Shown here in pieces: positions 1 through 8,504 of a stretch of 32,264 nucleotides of DNA (position 1 is the first letter of the stretch; each line of letters starts with the position of its first letter). A model generated the notes under the pieces. The model saw only the letters and a list, made by a program, of their open reading frames with translations, did not search any database and was not told where the DNA came from. A program made the position numbers and the translations under genes. The DNA is from a virus. The stretch spans positions 1 through 32,264 of IMG/VR virus record IMGVR_UViG_3300042863_003093; one strand, 5' to 3'.

Positions 1-610
1 GTGTTTTTGAAATTTGGATTGGGAATAATTTAGTCCATAATAACGCTTGTCCTTCGGCAACACCATCCAGCTTCAAATAATCATCAAGATTTATTACATC
101 AACAATTTTACCCATTATTTCCCTATCAAATATCATAAAATGCAGAGTACAATCCCACCAATCATCATTATTATTAGGATTAATTCTTGGATGTACTAAG
201 TTAGTTATATTAGAATTTATAGTATCAATAACGTATTCATCAATTTCCAAATCATATATTATGTGATAAAAATAATCGTAATCATAACTTAATGCAATTT
301 GACTCATTTTTTTTATTTGGTATAAACCAGCCCATCCATATTCCGCAACATTTCTGTGCATGGTCATCCAACCATCTTTAGAAAAATTTGTTTCCCAAAA
401 AGTAAATCCACGAACCGGCCAATTTAGCAAAGGATTTTCTTTTGTAAAAAAAACAAAATCAGATAGTTCTATTATGTCTTCAGGTAATGTGATTGGACTT
501 ATTACTAACGTATCTAAATCTAACCCCTTTAATATTTTTATATTGTCGTATAAAATATCAATTTTTTCCTGAGTATCGCAATATGAACTTATTAAAACTA
601 TTTTTCTCAT
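1..610 (-). CDS. glycosyltransferase-like protein, 3' end outside window
   Basis: The reading frame is open from an ATG at 608-610 to the left edge (203 codons), so the C-terminus is missing. The N-terminus reads MRKIVLISSYCDTQEK and a later stretch reads HIIYDLEIDE. Both are echoed in the 329-aa protein at 3243-4232 (LILITSYC near its start, HHIEYDCEIN near residue 115), so the two are paralogues. The hydrophobic first strand and the acidic YDxEI motif resemble a GT-A-type fold with a metal-binding acidic motif, but I cannot assign a CAZy family. The start overlaps the stop of the preceding methyltransferase by 4 bases (ATGA), which makes it the next gene of the glycan operon. The function is inferred from paralogy and context. 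Confidence 0.6.
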   Translation of the reverse strand, partial: MRKIVLISSYCDTQEKIDILYDNIKILKGLDLDTLVISPITLPEDIIELSDFVFFTKENPLLNWPVRGFTFWETNFSKDGWMTMHRNVAEYGWAGLYQIKKMSQIALSYDYDYFYHIIYDLEIDEYVIDTINSNITNLVHPRINPNNNDDWWDCTLHFMIFDREIMGKIVDVINLDDYLKLDGVAEGQALLWTKLFPIQISKT

Positions 611-1182
611 ACTTCTACAACAAAACTTGAATCAGGGAATGATGTTATCATATAATCGTAACAAAAAATATCATTAACAGCTTCATATACACCGATGTTT
701 TCATCAAATCTAAAATCATGTCCTCCGATATATCCTCCCTTTTTAACCTTTGGTAACCAAGTTAAAATATCCTGCCTTACACTTTCATAGTCATGTGCCG
801 CATCAATATAAACAAAATCTAAAGAGTTATCATCAAATTGTTTTGCCGCTTCGACACTACTATTTTTAATTTTTACTATATTGTTATAATTTTTAGACAT
901 CTTATCAAAAGAATACTCCGCAAATTCTACTTTTTGTTTATCTGTTATTTCCCAATATGGGTCCCATAAGTCAACACAATATATTTTTTTACAGTGTAGT
1001 GAGAATAATTCACTACTAACCCCAGCAAAAGAACCTATTTCAACCATGGTCATATTATCATCAATAAATTTATCTATCAGCATTTTTAAACCTTTCAATT
1101 GATTATATCTAGGTTTAAAATCACTATAAAACATTCTTGGTGTAAGTAGTAATTCTTCAATTTTTTCTTCTTTATTTTTCAT
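607..1182 (-). CDS. class I SAM-dependent methyltransferase (Methyltransf_24-like)
   Basis: This 191-aa protein has the Rossmann SAM-binding motif MVEIGSFAGVSS near residues 46-57, an acidic end of strand 2 (YCVDLWDP), and FVYIDAAHDYESVRQD, the IDAxHxYxxVxxD signature of the Methyltransf_24 group, followed by GGYIGGHDF. Family members methylate small molecules or sugars, often in polysaccharide gene clusters. The acceptor here is unknown and is probably a glycosyl residue or sugar nucleotide. The start overlaps the end of the fused glycosyltransferase-methyltransferase gene by 4 bases, and the stop overlaps the start of the next gene. Length is normal for a single-domain enzyme. The family call is firm, the substrate is not. 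Confidence 0.85.
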   Translation of the reverse strand: MKNKEEKIEELLLTPRMFYSDFKPRYNQLKGLKMLIDKFIDDNMTMVEIGSFAGVSSELFSLHCKKIYCVDLWDPYWEITDKQKVEFAEYSFDKMSKNYNNIVKIKNSSVEAAKQFDDNSLDFVYIDAAHDYESVRQDILTWLPKVKKGGYIGGHDFRFDENIGVYEAVNDIFCYDYMITSFPDSSFVVEV

Positions 1183-2699
1183 AACATATTTTTAAATCTA
1201 TATTCTTGTTTATTTTCTTCAATTTCATCAGATGTCATTTTAGTTAAAATTATACAATTTTTGAAAAAAGTTAGTGACGAGATTGATTTATGATTTTTCA
1301 TATTACTAAATTCCGAGTTTATTTTGTGCGGTAAAGACTGAAAATAGTCCACAATATTATAGTCACCTATTTGGTAATCGTAAATCATATTTCTTGGATT
1401 CCAATAATTACACTCAATATCCTCAATAATATAAATCCCACCATTTTCTAGCATGTTTTCAAAAAGATAATTAAATGTTTCTATTTGGTGTTGCGGTACA
1501 TGACTTCCGTCATCAATTATTATATCACACTTACCAATTATTTCGACCATTCTATTTAGATCTTCTTCTTTGGTTTGGTCCCCTTTATAAACTATGCCTC
1601 TATCTGTTTCAATTTCTTCATTAATGTCCATAGAAAATATCATCCCGCTTGGAAAATATTCTTTCCACATGTTAAATGATGCATAATCAGAACCACATCC
1701 AACTTCAAAAAGTTTTATCGGTGAGTTTTTTAATCGATCTAAAAATAAAGGATAAATCCTATCATATCTATGATGTACTATTTTATCCGTTTGGTGTTTT
1801 ATCCCTAAATCATACATTATATTATTCTGTATATTATTTTTATCACACAATACAATATCTATTAAATCATCTATCGCTTGTTTATATTTGCTATAAGGTC
1901 TACAACAATTTACGTCAATATAATAACCATCTCTAAGTTTTTTTTCATCGTAAATACCATATTTTTTTTGGAATTCAATTTCACCATCCCACTCTAATTT
2001 AACAGGGAAATTTCCTCTATCAATTCTTCTATCAGCAATCCAAGGAGAAATGTATCCTCTTTTAAGTTTATGAACTTCAATACCGTGATTTTTATTATTT
2101 ACACAATCCGCAAAATAAAACTCATCAATCATCCACATAAAATGATATCCTGGTTTATAATTTCCGTGACGATTAGTAAACTCTTCAAAAGTACAATTAG
2201 TGTCTAAAATTTTGTCAAATACTCTACCTTTAGCCGCATTATATGGATAGTTATACATTTCTTGGGTAAAAGGAAATGGTTGATTTTTAAACAGCTCAAT
2301 CGCTTCTGGTCTATTTAAATCATACGCATCACTTGAATAAATAACTAAACTATCATTATCATATTTTTCAATTTGATTAACGAAATAATCTTTATTAATC
2401 ATTAGCATATCTAAATCGCAAGTAAGACACACCTCATCTGGAAAATATTTCGTGCCATACATTCGTACAATACAAGCAAGTAATCCAGAATTTATTACAT
2501 TACCATTTTGAGTGTTTTTTACTTTTTTAATTTTCTTAACTAAACCGTTCCCATCATTATAGAAGTCGCTATCCTCATCACAAATATAAAATAGAACAGG
2601 TTCTATGTTTAATAACTCTTTACAAATCCTAGCTTGTATAGGCCAAAATTCTAAAAAGTAAGAATCATCAACACCAAAAATTGCTTTATTAATTTTCAT
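1179..2699 (-). CDS. fusion: GT-A-like glycosyltransferase domain plus SAM methyltransferase domain
   Basis: This 506-aa protein appears to have two domains. The N-terminal part (about 1-285) looks like a GT-A nucleotide-sugar transferase: an alternating alpha/beta pattern with a DxD-type motif (LTCDLDMLMI, near residues 92-101). The C-terminal part (about 300-500) is a class I methyltransferase with a glycine-rich SAM motif (FEVGCGSDYASF), SMDINEE after strand 2, and IIIDDGSHVPQHQIETF followed by GGIYIIEDIE. The DDGSH signature resembles MycE-type macrolide-sugar O-methyltransferases. Fusion suggests that one polypeptide adds a sugar and methylates it or a neighbouring one. It overlaps the acetyltransferase upstream by 11 bases and the methyltransferase downstream by 4. 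Domain calls are by motif, and substrates are unknown. Confidence 0.7.
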   Translation of the reverse strand: MKINKAIFGVDDSYFLEFWPIQARICKELLNIEPVLFYICDEDSDFYNDGNGLVKKIKKVKNTQNGNVINSGLLACIVRMYGTKYFPDEVCLTCDLDMLMINKDYFVNQIEKYDNDSLVIYSSDAYDLNRPEAIELFKNQPFPFTQEMYNYPYNAAKGRVFDKILDTNCTFEEFTNRHGNYKPGYHFMWMIDEFYFADCVNNKNHGIEVHKLKRGYISPWIADRRIDRGNFPVKLEWDGEIEFQKKYGIYDEKKLRDGYYIDVNCCRPYSKYKQAIDDLIDIVLCDKNNIQNNIMYDLGIKHQTDKIVHHRYDRIYPLFLDRLKNSPIKLFEVGCGSDYASFNMWKEYFPSGMIFSMDINEEIETDRGIVYKGDQTKEEDLNRMVEIIGKCDIIIDDGSHVPQHQIETFNYLFENMLENGGIYIIEDIECNYWNPRNMIYDYQIGDYNIVDYFQSLPHKINSEFSNMKNHKSISSLTFFKNCIILTKMTSDEIEENKQEYRFKNML

Positions 2700-3240
2700 A
2701 AAATTTATTTATAAATTCATCTATATTATCTGACCACATAGTCATCGAGTTATCTCTAATTTTTTGTTCGTCCCAGTTCCACCAAGCAATAGTTAATAAC
2801 TTTTCAATTTGTTCCTCAGTAAACCTGGATTTAACTATCTTAGCCGGATTGCCGGCAACAATTGCATACGGGGGAACATCCTTAGTTACCACGGATCCAG
2901 CTCCAACGATAGATCCGTTAGATATTTTAACCCCGGACATTATAGTAGACTTTGCTCCGATCCAAACATCATTTTGAATTATAATATCACCCTTACATGA
3001 GGGATGTCCCATTTGCATGTGCATTTGAGCAATTTCGTCCGTAACAGGTCCTAACAATTGGGAAGATGTCGTTACCCAATCTGGTCTATGGTTTGCATGC
3101 AGGAAAAAGTTACAATCTCTACCAATTGAATTATATCGGCCTAATCTGATTTGATATTGGTCACTCCACGAAATTATATTCACATTTCGATCAAAATAAG
3201 TTCCTCTGTCAGCATGCCATAAATGTATATTTTCAATCAT
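2689..3240 (-). CDS. left-handed beta-helix acetyltransferase (CatB/Vat-like)
   Basis: This 183-aa protein has hexapeptide-repeat segments (WIGAKSTIMSGVKISNGSIVGAGSVVTKDV, split across residues 93-122), the NPAKIVKSRF closing motif, and a C-terminal extension EEQIEKLLTIAWWNW. That extension is typical of the xenobiotic or streptogramin acetyltransferase (Vat/CatB) branch. H51 in the NHRPDW segment is the probable catalytic histidine. Within a glycan operon the likely role is acetyl-CoA-dependent O- or N-acetylation of a sugar rather than drug resistance. Length is near the family norm of about 200 aa. It starts 2 bases after the stop of the glycosyltransferase-like gene at 3243 and overlaps the next gene by 11 bases. 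Confidence 0.82.
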   Translation of the reverse strand: MIENIHLWHADRGTYFDRNVNIISWSDQYQIRLGRYNSIGRDCNFFLHANHRPDWVTTSSQLLGPVTDEIAQMHMQMGHPSCKGDIIIQNDVWIGAKSTIMSGVKISNGSIVGAGSVVTKDVPPYAIVAGNPAKIVKSRFTEEQIEKLLTIAWWNWDEQKIRDNSMTMWSDNIDEFINKFYEN

Positions 3241-3242
3241 TA

Positions 3243-4232
3243 TTAATCTTCTACTACTCTATAGCTCATTTTTTTAAATAATTCCCTGTCTGATTCTGAA
3301 TTCAGGTAAAAAGTATCTCTAATTATTTCATTTTCTAGAACTATAATAGAATTAATTTCTTCTATTTTTCCCAGAGACCTAATTGTCCAGCAATCAATAT
3401 AAACTTTAGGGATGTAAACTAAATTGGTATTATTTATTATTATCTTATATTCTATGCCTTCTTTGTTTGATGTGTTCCAGGAAATAAAATCGACTGTTTC
3501 TGTTAAGTAGTCATAATAAGGAACTGACCAAGGATTTTTATTAATCGATTGGCTATTAATTATTCCAAATCTATTTCCTTTTTTTTTCAAAACGTCTCTG
3601 TTCTTGACAACAACATTACCACTTTCATCTATTAGTTGTTTTAAAAGACCCTCTGGAGACTTAGAGATAGCATGTCTTATTAAATCTTTAATTTTTTCTT
3701 CATTAAGATTAACAAGTAATTCGTGGATTTTTGGAATAAAGTAAGATTGAAAACTTCCAAACATTACAGGGGATATTCTTTCTTGAATATCCATATAGAC
3801 AACACTATTATTCTCATTTAACAATCTGCTATTTTCTAGAAATTCACTAATTTCATTTATCTCACAATCATATTCTATATGATGGACTTTTGAGAATCCT
3901 AAATTTTTGGCATTTGAAAATCCCAGTATCATTAGCCTCCAGATTGCTAAATGTGTATTTTTTTTGCTAAGGAAAGAAGATTGAATTCTTCTTCCCCCGC
4001 TAGGGATAAACCAAGGTTGATTTAGGAGATCCCAATCGGTCAGGATTTCATTCTTTTTATCATAAAAGCAGAATTCAACTTTTTTTTGAATGTCTAAAGA
4101 AATTGGGGTATGACTTACGACCATAACCTCAAAATTACTTTTGTATTTTTCTAAAGAATAAACTAAATTTCTCAGTATATTTTCTCTATGGTCATCGGGA
4201 CAATATGAGGTTATTAATATTAGATCTTTCAT
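3243..4232 (-). CDS. glycosyltransferase-like protein, paralogue of the left-edge gene
   Basis: This 329-aa protein starts MKDLILITSYCPDDHRENIL and contains VHHIEYDCEINEISEF near residues 114-129. Both match the arrangement in the gene at the left edge of the window. The acidic YDCE motif after a hydrophobic strand could be a GT-A metal-binding site. No further catalytic motif is recognisable and I cannot name a family. It lies between a PglD-like and a CatB-like acetyltransferase, and its start overlaps the PglD-like gene by 4 bases (ATGA), so it is co-translated with glycan enzymes. The most economical reading is a glycosyltransferase or sugar-modifying enzyme duplicated within the operon. 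Confidence 0.55.
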   Translation of the reverse strand: MKDLILITSYCPDDHRENILRNLVYSLEKYKSNFEVMVVSHTPISLDIQKKVEFCFYDKKNEILTDWDLLNQPWFIPSGGRRIQSSFLSKKNTHLAIWRLMILGFSNAKNLGFSKVHHIEYDCEINEISEFLENSRLLNENNSVVYMDIQERISPVMFGSFQSYFIPKIHELLVNLNEEKIKDLIRHAISKSPEGLLKQLIDESGNVVVKNRDVLKKKGNRFGIINSQSINKNPWSVPYYDYLTETVDFISWNTSNKEGIEYKIIINNTNLVYIPKVYIDCWTIRSLGKIEEINSIIVLENEIIRDTFYLNSESDRELFKKMSYRVVED

Positions 4233-4807
4233 TTTAAAATTTTTCTAGCAGGAGATCCAGCATAAATACCAGGTTCTTTTATATCTCTTATAACTACACT
4301 ATTTGCACCTATTTTGATATTGTGTGCTAAGTATTTTTTTTCTATTATGGAGGAATTTGTTCCTAAATAAACCATATTTCCTATATGAACGTTTCCTGAA
4401 ACTATAGATCCGGGCATTGCACTGAAATAATTTCCTATAATACAGTCGTGGCCAATGTGGTTACCCCTATTTAAGATTGAATGACTTCCAACTTTAATAT
4501 TTGTAGTTAGAATAGAATAAGCACCGATAAAGCTACCTTCTCCGATTTCTATTTTCCCCATCAGTAAAGCAGTTGGATGTATCCAGGTAAAATATTTAGT
4601 TTCTTTTGGAAGTTTCTGTATAATATTATGTCTGTCTATCGGGTCTGCAACTGCAACCATCAAAGAGTATTCTTTCGGATCAAATTCAGATAATGGTTTT
4701 GTTCCGGTGATCAAATATTTGTCGTCTACAAAACAAGTAATATTTAACCCCATTTGTGCCATCACTTCTTTGGCATGTCCACCATATCCGACTAATGCTT
4801 TTTTCAT
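4229..4807 (-). CDS. PglD/NeuD-family sugar N-/O-acetyltransferase
   Basis: This 192-aa protein has the two parts expected of this family. A short N-terminal Rossmann-like nucleotide-sugar domain begins VGYGGHAKEV (GxGGHA motif, residues 7-12). A left-handed beta-helix follows (about 85-175), with GNHIGHDCIIGN, where H117 or H120 corresponds to the catalytic base of PglD, and AGSPARKI at the end. PglD acetylates UDP-4-amino-sugars with acetyl-CoA, and NeuD acts on sialic acids. The gene directly upstream encodes a DegT-type aminotransferase, which would supply a 4-amino sugar, so the pair fits an aminate-then-acetylate step. Overlaps of 4 bases on both sides indicate translational coupling. 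Confidence 0.85.
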   Translation of the reverse strand: MKKALVGYGGHAKEVMAQMGLNITCFVDDKYLITGTKPLSEFDPKEYSLMVAVADPIDRHNIIQKLPKETKYFTWIHPTALLMGKIEIGEGSFIGAYSILTTNIKVGSHSILNRGNHIGHDCIIGNYFSAMPGSIVSGNVHIGNMVYLGTNSSIIEKKYLAHNIKIGANSVVIRDIKEPGIYAGSPARKILK

Positions 4808-5448
4808 TGTTTATAAATTTCAAATTTTGATAAATCAGGATATGGTAGTTCTAGATCTTCGTTGTATTTTTTTGACCCGTCCATGTTATAAAACTGAGTC
4901 ATCATCAAAAGTCCTCTTGCTGAGAGTTCCGGCATCATGTAAAAATTCCATCCTAGCATATCAAAGTTATCATCGTGATATGAGCATTCTCTTCTCCCAC
5001 TAAATCTAGCTCTTTTGAACCATAACATTGCTTGATAGTCATCGGTTAATATTGCTCCTCCCTTGCTCAGCTTCAGTGTTTTATATGGTCCAGTAAAGGA
5101 TAAGCACATATGGGTTTTTGGGATATACATATCAGCGCTAAATCTTAAAGCGGAATCCCAGACGTTGCTTGGAAAAAGCTGATAAGCTCCTTTTATGGTA
5201 TCCCCTTCCACTGGGGTAAAATTAACCTTCAGACCTGCGTGAATTATTTCACACGGAACGGAAGGATAAGTTCTAGCAGGGCAATCGACAGTTCCAGCCT
5301 TAATACTTTTCTTTATATTTTTTTCGTAGTAAAGGGCTAAAAATAAAGCATTGCTCATATTATCTAATGCAACTGCATAAGGCGATCCGGTATAATCGCA
5401 TAGTGATTTTTCAAAATCCTCCGTAATTTTATGTACTCCTTGTGCCAT
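4804..5448 (-). CDS. truncated-form DegT/DnrJ/EryC1 aminotransferase
   Basis: This is a PLP-dependent sugar aminotransferase fold reduced to 214 aa, against about 370-400 aa for the family. The large-domain landmarks are present: an ALDNMSNALFLAL segment in place of the usual SGTxAL, DSALRFSA where DAAHxxGA is expected (about 98-105), and LSFTGPYKTLKLSKGG (116-131), where K123 aligns with the catalytic lysine of SFxxxKxxxxGxGG. The C-terminal small domain is missing and the protein ends soon after residue 200. The ends abut neighbours cleanly (2 bases from the FkbM gene, 4-base overlap with the PglD-like gene), so this is a stable short form rather than a fresh frameshift. It may transaminate a 4-keto sugar for PglD, or be a non-catalytic relative. 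Confidence 0.65.
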   Translation of the reverse strand: MAQGVHKITEDFEKSLCDYTGSPYAVALDNMSNALFLALYYEKNIKKSIKAGTVDCPARTYPSVPCEIIHAGLKVNFTPVEGDTIKGAYQLFPSNVWDSALRFSADMYIPKTHMCLSFTGPYKTLKLSKGGAILTDDYQAMLWFKRARFSGRRECSYHDDNFDMLGWNFYMMPELSARGLLMMTQFYNMDGSKKYNEDLELPYPDLSKFEIYKQ

Positions 5449-5450
5449 TT

Positions 5451-6173
5451 TTATCTATTGTCAATGTGAATTATAATTTCGGTATAATATTCAATGAAGT
5501 GTTCATTCCACAAATCCCAGGTAATGTCAATCCCGTCTACAGAAAAAATTATAACTTTATTGAAGTTTGGTAATATATGATCTCTAAAATTTCTAAATTT
5601 AGTCTTAAGTTCATCTGTACTAAGATGCCATTCTCCAACTATTTTTTTTACGTTCTCTTTTATATATGGAAGATTTCCACTAGTGAAAATATCATATTCC
5701 CCTCCTTCGCAGTCGGTTTTAAGGAAATCTATTTTATCAATTCCAAATAAGTCAATAAAAGATTTAAATGTAATAGATTCCATTTCGGATTCTCCACCAA
5801 AGAGCATATCAGATTCCGATATCCCATTCTTATCAGAAATTCCTTTAAAGATAGGAGTTACCTGATATCCCATGGTATTTTTAACTAACACTTTAAATTC
5901 TCTGTAGCTTGGTTCAAAACAGAATACATGCTTTGGATTTTTGTGTAAAATAGACCTGGTGAAAGGACCTAGGCTAGCTCCTACATCAAGAACAATATCA
6001 TTTTCCTCCACTTCAAAAAATAATTCATATATGCTTTCCCCCTCAAAAATTTCTTTAATGATGGAATCCTTATGATAAAGTCCCATTGGTTTGTGTGTCC
6101 CATCTGACATGATTTGATAAGTTTCACAAGGCTCGTCCATCCAACCCCAATCAAAATTACTAATGTCTATCAT
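5451..6173 (-). CDS. FkbM-family SAM methyltransferase
   Basis: This 240-aa protein has motif I VLDVGASLGPFTRSI (residues 61-75), FCFEPSYREF (84-93, the EPxxxxF of FkbM proteins) and IDFLKTDCEGGEYDIF (148-163), the diagnostic KxDxEGxE motif. FkbM-type enzymes O-methylate sugars or other hydroxyls and are common beside glycosyltransferases in surface-glycan clusters. It overlaps the large bifunctional glycosyltransferase by 4 bases (ATGA) and precedes the short aminotransferase by 2 bases. With the two other methyltransferase domains in this operon, it suggests a heavily methylated glycan. The acceptor cannot be told from sequence. Confidence 0.85.
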   Translation of the reverse strand: MIDISNFDWGWMDEPCETYQIMSDGTHKPMGLYHKDSIIKEIFEGESIYELFFEVEENDIVLDVGASLGPFTRSILHKNPKHVFCFEPSYREFKVLVKNTMGYQVTPIFKGISDKNGISESDMLFGGESEMESITFKSFIDLFGIDKIDFLKTDCEGGEYDIFTSGNLPYIKENVKKIVGEWHLSTDELKTKFRNFRDHILPNFNKVIIFSVDGIDITWDLWNEHFIEYYTEIIIHIDNR

Positions 6174-8485
6174 TTTTTTATCTCTGGTAATAAATTAAAT
6201 ACTGTTATTGGTGATATAGATTTTGAGCAAATGTGTTGTTTATCTGTTCCCTTCCAGACTGGACACCAATCCCAGTCTCCAGTATCAAAAATAAAATTTG
6301 TATTTTCCCAACAAGAATTACAAGCATTTGAATTTTGTATTCTAGTTATATTAGTTTTAAATTCGTGATCCTTAGCAGTAAATCCACTAATCATAACTGT
6401 GTGTTTTTTTAGCGACCAATTAATCCAGGAAAGACCTGAACTCAGTCCGATCAAATATTCGGAGTGATACAGTATATTAATAGATTCTTCCAAATTTTTG
6501 CCATGTATACAACGGGCTCCTTTAATAAAATATGGTTTTTGAGTTAAACAAATTACCTGAATCCCAGTTTCAGTTAGCATCTTTGTTAGAATTTCCCATC
6601 CTTCTCTAGTCCATTCTTTACATCCTGCGGTAGACTCCGGGGCAATTACAACATATTTTTCAGTCATAGGATTTTTTCTCGGAGTAAAATTAATTCCATA
6701 ATTTCTTTCCTCAAATTCTAATCCCAAAATATCAGAAGATGTCTTTTGGAGAGGCTGTGAATTTAATGGATTTGGGTATGAATTAAAATCGTCCCATCTA
6801 CCTCCATTAGATCTAAACCATCCAATTCTATAAACAACATAACAATTTGTGTTACTTCCGGGGGATATAAATTCAAAATTAGAGTATTCTTTAACCCCCT
6901 TAAACCAGTCATTATGAAATGTAGATAATATAATCTTGCATTTGTGTTTTTTTTCGAAGTCTACTACATAAGGAGCCCATGCAATTGTATCCCCAATAGA
7001 TTTAGACTCAAAAGAAATTAAAACTCTTTTACCCTCAAGTCCAAAAGTGTCAACAACTTTACCGTTGATCTTAATTACCCAATCTGTGTAATATTTTCTT
7101 GAACAAACACACCACATATTATTAGTTATTGTTTCCGAATGAATGATCTTCTCGGTTTTAGAATCAATAAACTCTATATGATACGAAGACTCAAAATCTC
7201 CAGTAATCTCAACCTTTGGTCCATCTAAATAAGAAATATGAATTGAATTAGTGTCTTTGTTCTTATTGTATCCGGGCTGATTTACTTTTACGACAAAATC
7301 TTCTATTGTTGATTTTCCTATTTTAGCAATCTCTTCCCAAGAAAAATTTCTTCTTAACTCGACACTTTCTTCTACAGCTTTACTTTTGTGAAATTCATAA
7401 TTTTCATAGGCATCTCTCATAACTCTAGAAAGATCAATAAAATCCGGTTCATAGTAATTACCTGGGAGATCACCCATACTGTATCTGCCGTAGGTGTTTT
7501 GATTTGCAGGCTTTTCCCCTATTATTTTAACAGGTAATCCTTTACCTTCTGCAAATTCCATCTGAGCGCAACACTCAGAATAGATAGAAGGTGTTCCACA
7601 GGCCATGGCCTCAATCAAAGGTAAATTCCATCCTTCAGATCTAGCACACGAAAGAAAGACATGTCCGGTTTTAAGGTATTTTATGTAATCCTCTCTTTTT
7701 GGAAAGTGTATTATTTTAATTCTAGGATCCAAAAGTCCATAGTTTTTTAGTCTTTCCTCTGTGGTTTTAAATCCATCCATTTCTTCTCCCCACATGTTAT
7801 CAATTGAGACAACAATATCTATGGGTTCCTCCGGTGAAAATGTTTTTAGAAAAGTTTCTATAATTTCTTTAGTAGATTTTCTATAGTCCCATCTTCCCAT
7901 TAAAAGAAATTTAAATCTTTTATCCTTGTACTCGTCAAGCAAATCAACAGATTCTGGATAAAAAGTATCAACATCCACTCCTTCAGGAACAACTTTAACT
8001 TGGTCTGGATTTGCTCCTTGATCTATAGTACAATCTCTTTGCCATTTACTAGGAACCCATATCTCATCAAATAATATTAATTTTTTAAAAAATTCTTCAG
8101 TCTGTCTGGTTGATTCCCAAACATTATATGCTATTTTGGGTCCTGAATATTTTTCGTAATATAAATAATGATTTGATTCATTTAGAACTATATTAAGATC
8201 GGCTCCAAATTCTTTTTCTGAAGAAGGATATATTTTAAAATCCTCCATTCGACCTTCCCCTACCCACAATCTTTGACTGTATAATAAATTTTTATCTAAG
8301 TCATCTAGATAATCTTCTTCGTCATGCGGGGTTTCGCTTAGACCTTTCCAAGAATCACCTACAGTAAAATTTCTAAATTTGATCGGAAAATATTTAGAAA
8401 GAGATCTAAAAAAATCTCGTGTATGGTGATTGTACCCGGTATTTCCTATGTACGACCCATGTGCATAAATTTTTATTTTACTCAC
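6170..8485 (-). CDS. bifunctional glycosyltransferase: GT4 domain plus TibC-like O-heptosyltransferase domain
   Basis: This 771-aa protein appears to contain three parts. Residues about 1-400 form a GT-B GT4 glycosyltransferase (VVPEGVDVDTFYP, LLMGRWDYRKS, and the EX7E motif EGWNLPLIE at 284-292). Residues about 415-482 look like a small beta-rich domain. Residues 483-771 resemble the TibC/AAH O-heptosyltransferase (GT9-like) fold: GDTIAWAPYV, VVIAPESTAGCKEW, and YLIGLSSGLSWINW. Near the C-terminus are C722, C725, C741 and C753 (CxxC-x15-C-x11-C), matching the four-cysteine iron-finger known from TibC, which glycosylates autotransporter serines. This suggests protein O-glycosylation with two sugars added by one enzyme. 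It is the first large gene of the left operon, about 390 bases downstream of the collagen-like gene. Confidence 0.8.
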   Translation of the reverse strand: MSKIKIYAHGSYIGNTGYNHHTRDFFRSLSKYFPIKFRNFTVGDSWKGLSETPHDEEDYLDDLDKNLLYSQRLWVGEGRMEDFKIYPSSEKEFGADLNIVLNESNHYLYYEKYSGPKIAYNVWESTRQTEEFFKKLILFDEIWVPSKWQRDCTIDQGANPDQVKVVPEGVDVDTFYPESVDLLDEYKDKRFKFLLMGRWDYRKSTKEIIETFLKTFSPEEPIDIVVSIDNMWGEEMDGFKTTEERLKNYGLLDPRIKIIHFPKREDYIKYLKTGHVFLSCARSEGWNLPLIEAMACGTPSIYSECCAQMEFAEGKGLPVKIIGEKPANQNTYGRYSMGDLPGNYYEPDFIDLSRVMRDAYENYEFHKSKAVEESVELRRNFSWEEIAKIGKSTIEDFVVKVNQPGYNKNKDTNSIHISYLDGPKVEITGDFESSYHIEFIDSKTEKIIHSETITNNMWCVCSRKYYTDWVIKINGKVVDTFGLEGKRVLISFESKSIGDTIAWAPYVVDFEKKHKCKIILSTFHNDWFKGVKEYSNFEFISPGSNTNCYVVYRIGWFRSNGGRWDDFNSYPNPLNSQPLQKTSSDILGLEFEERNYGINFTPRKNPMTEKYVVIAPESTAGCKEWTREGWEILTKMLTETGIQVICLTQKPYFIKGARCIHGKNLEESINILYHSEYLIGLSSGLSWINWSLKKHTVMISGFTAKDHEFKTNITRIQNSNACNSCWENTNFIFDTGDWDWCPVWKGTDKQHICSKSISPITVFNLLPEIKK

Positions 8486-8504
8486 AAATTGGTTGTTAGA
8501 AAAA

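Noticed and set aside
2689-3240. Antibiotic-resistance acetyltransferase (Vat/CatB)
   Set aside because: The fold matches, but the setting among glycosyltransferases and sugar methyltransferases favours a sugar acetyltransferase.
4804-5448. Short aminotransferase as a pseudogene
   Set aside because: No frameshift remnant of the missing domain follows; the stop overlaps the next gene by 4 bases as in the rest of the operon.
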